From NCBI GenBank assembly GCA_030267565.1, contig BRXU01000019.1, forward strand, positions 918,501 through 982,500: DNA of 64,000 bases, written 5' to 3'. The stretch is from Pleodorina starrii (taxonomy: Eukaryota > Chlorophyta > Chlorophyceae > Chlamydomonadales > Volvocaceae). A model generated the notes under the pieces. It had not been told where the DNA came from. It was given only the letters and a program-made list of their open reading frames with translations, and ran no database searches. The position numbers and the translations under genes are program-made. This document shows, piece by piece, positions 61,933-64,000 of the stretch (positions are counted from its first letter, which is position 1; the number at the start of each line of letters is the position of its first letter).

Positions 61933-63892
61933 TCAATGACCGTCCCGTGCGCCCCCGTCCGCGCCTTCGCCGCCCACCCGCTGCCGCTTCCAAGCGCGCG
62001 CTGCGCCGCCGCCCTCGCCGGCCGCGAATGCACCGGCGCCGCCAGAGGGGCCGGCGGCACTGCCGCCGCCGCCGCCGTAGGTGCCGTAGTTGAAGGCGGC
62101 CGCCGCGCTTCCGCCACCGCCGTCGCCTGCTCCGGCCCCCCGACCCGTGGGTCGCTGTGGCATGACCGCCTCTAGCTCTCCCTCCAGGGAGGGGTACACC
62201 GCCAGGAACTGCATGAAGTTGGCGGGCTCGCCGGGGAGGACCTGCAGCAGGGGGTTATCCACGTATAGGCCGGAGCCGGGGAGAGGGCGGGGAGGGGAAT
62301 GGGAAGGGAAGCGGCGGTGAGGCGGTGAGGGACTGTTGGCGAGGAAGCGGTAGGGGGGAGGCAGGTGCGACGGTCAGGCGCATGGCCGGGGTGCATTCGC
62401 CATCGTGTGTTCCGAGGCCGGGGCAGCGCTGGCGAGCGCGCAAAAGCAAGCCGCGAACGGGGCGGGAGGTGGGACAGAGCTGGACGCAGCAGAGGGCAAC
62501 GGTGCTTGCCGTGACGTGCGCGCGCATTCCCAGCGAACAGAGTATCCCTGTGTCACGGCCAAGATTCCAGTCCTCTCGAATACTCTCGACTATTTCCGAC
62601 CTTCACAGGAACCAAGCCATGCAACCGATGCTTGCCCGCAGTCAAAGGCCGCGGATCAGGTCAAGGCCCCCGCGGCAAGCGCCCTGTATAGTGATTGACA
62701 TGCAGCACTTCACGGGGGGAAGGGGGGTTGCCAACCCCGCCCCGCCCGCGGCGCCCACCTGCATCTGTCGGAAGGTGGTTTCGCTCAGCTCCTGCGCCTC
62801 CCTCTGCCTGAGGCTGCCCACGGTGGTCAGGTACTTCTCCAGGTGTGTGGCGGTGACGCAGCCGTCCAGCCGCCCGTCCACCGCATCGATGGCGGAGAAC
62901 AGAGAGTGGGCGTCACGCAGCCGGGATACCTGCACGCAGGTAAGGGGGTTATCCACGTATAGGCCGTGGTGGAAGGGGCCAAAGATGGGGTGGGGTGGGG
63001 AGGGGAGGGGTGCGAAGGTCGGAGCGGGAGCCAGGGAGGGAGGCGGATGTGTGAGCGGCGCATGTCCAGCTGGAATCCAGAGGGAGTTGCTGTGCGGCGT
63101 CGGGGGCTGCAGGGCTAGCGGGCAGCGCACCGACCCGTGGTTCAGCCGCGGGTGTTGCAGTAATGCCGTCGCTGAGAGATACGGGAGTGCGGCCGCCTCG
63201 CCACTACTCGCCAAGGCCGTCCCCAACCCTCGCCGGGGACCCCCACCGCCGGGACAATCCAAGGCCGGACACGCGAACACACGCCCGCCCCCCCCGGGTT
63301 CCTTGAGCGCCACCTTCCCCCATCCCCCGCAGTCTCCCCTCCCTCCCCAACCCTTCTTTTCCTTCCCCCAACCACTCCGCTCCGCCAAAACCAACCTCCC
63401 CGTGCGTGCTCCCTCCCTGTGCGATACTCCATCGCAGTCCCGAACGCATACAGTACTCCGCCCCCCGCCTCCGCTTCCTCCCCCAGCCCCCGCCCCCGCC
63501 CTCCCCGCTGCACCCGCTCCCCCCCCTGGCTCCGGCCTATACGTGACTCCGGCAGAGACCCACAGAGTCGTACGATCGCACTATGTAGCTGTTATCCAGC
63601 TCCCCTGTAATTAATTAATTATTCTATACGTGGATAACCCTCCGGTTCACACCCTCCCCCTCCCAGGCACCTTGAGCACATCCAGCTCGTCCAGCCCCAG
63701 CCGCTCCCTCATGTGCCCCTCCTCCAGCCTCAGCAGCAGGTGCGCGTCCACCCCCGCCTCCAGGAAGGGCCGCGGGTCCAGCCGCTGACTCGCCAGCACC
63801 CCCGCCAGCAGCGGCCCGCAGCCGTAGGCGGTGAAGGGCTTGTACTCCACCTCCAGCTCGCCAAGCAGGTGAAGCAGCCGTTTCACGCGCCA
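61933..63892 (-). CDS. Paralogue (copy 2), C-terminal three exons
   Basis: Exons 63671-63892 (SAM-like: VKRLLHLLGELEVEYKPF, VDAHLLLRLEEGHMRERLGL), 62759-62929 (same LFSAIDAVDGRLDGCVTA segment as copy 1) and 61933-62241 with the stop (FMQFLAVYPSLEGELEA, then Gly/Ala-rich and a basic WKRQRVGG tail). Exon order, sizes and phases mirror 54,310-56,272. Upstream exons lie beyond the window. It is probably a tandem duplication. Confidence 0.65.
63537..63632. mobile_element. 78-bp insertion flanked by a 9-bp duplication
   Basis: CTATACGTG occurs at 63537-63545 and 63624-63632 around 78 extra bases (63546-63623) that split an inverted copy of the conserved intron motif. The inserted piece ends in TTAATTAATTAATT-type sequence and has no clear terminal inverted repeats. 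Confidence 0.55.
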
Positions 63893-64000
63893 CTGCAGCG
63901 AGAGGCGAGGAGGCAGGGTGGCTATCTTGGTTATAGGAGTATCTTATTTTTAGGGGTATCTGAGTACATTTCCTTCGGGCGGAATCCCACGCCGCTGCCC

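Overview
The window looks like nuclear DNA of a volvocine green alga (Volvox/Chlamydomonas relatives). The reasons are many short exons with GTGAGT/GTGCGT donors and ...GCAG acceptors, (Ser-Pro)n hinges typical of volvocine extracellular-matrix proteins, SRCR and C-type lectin modules, a Dualen-type retrotransposon and GC-rich palindromic repeats. The exact species is an inference. I saw no tRNA, rRNA, CRISPR array or bacterial-style operon.

Layout. (1) 1-13,900: a degraded duplicate (minus strand) of the first exons of a lectin gene, split by a complete non-LTR retrotransposon at 495-11,790. The element has a perfect 12-bp target-site duplication, a 47-nt 5' UTR, one 3,702-codon ORF and an (ATT)n 3' tail. 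Its ORF carries, in order: signal-like segment, Cys/N-glycosylation-rich ectodomain with an RSKR site, multi-pass membrane region, Josephin-type cysteine protease, AP endonuclease, reverse transcriptase, a ~950-residue unknown region, RNase H, and a zinc-finger plus restriction-like endonuclease. (2) 13,900-21,500: repeats, including a 1.1-kb duplicated unit, CGTCG-rich DNA and a 161-bp tandem array. (3) 21,520-28,236: a second, diverged and broken element of the same family on the plus strand, with an internal 1.13-kb duplication. It keeps the membrane, Josephin and AP-endonuclease parts; its RT is dead and its 3' third is missing. (4) About 30,700-51,740, minus strand: an intron-rich locus encoding one very large secreted protein or a few adjacent ones. 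From the N-terminus: signal peptide, an unknown domain, a Ser/Thr-rich aerolysin/natterin-like module over about 12 exons, C-type lectin, Cys-rich modules plus a proline-rich hinge, SRCR domains, a second proline hinge, cyanovirin-N, ricin-B-like and PAN/Apple modules. (5) 54,300-64,000, minus strand: two paralogous genes sharing a SAM-like exon, a degenerate EF-hand exon and a terminal exon, with a conserved intron-end motif. The first also has upstream helical, ARM/HEAT-like exons.

The item most likely to be new is the retrotransposon family: an apparently intact dual-endonuclease LINE whose single polyprotein begins with an envelope-like secretory and membrane module followed by a deubiquitinase-fold protease. 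The multi-pass and Josephin parts also occur in the diverged second copy, so they belong to the family and are not a one-off fusion. Exon borders are read by eye from splice consensus and should be treated as provisional.
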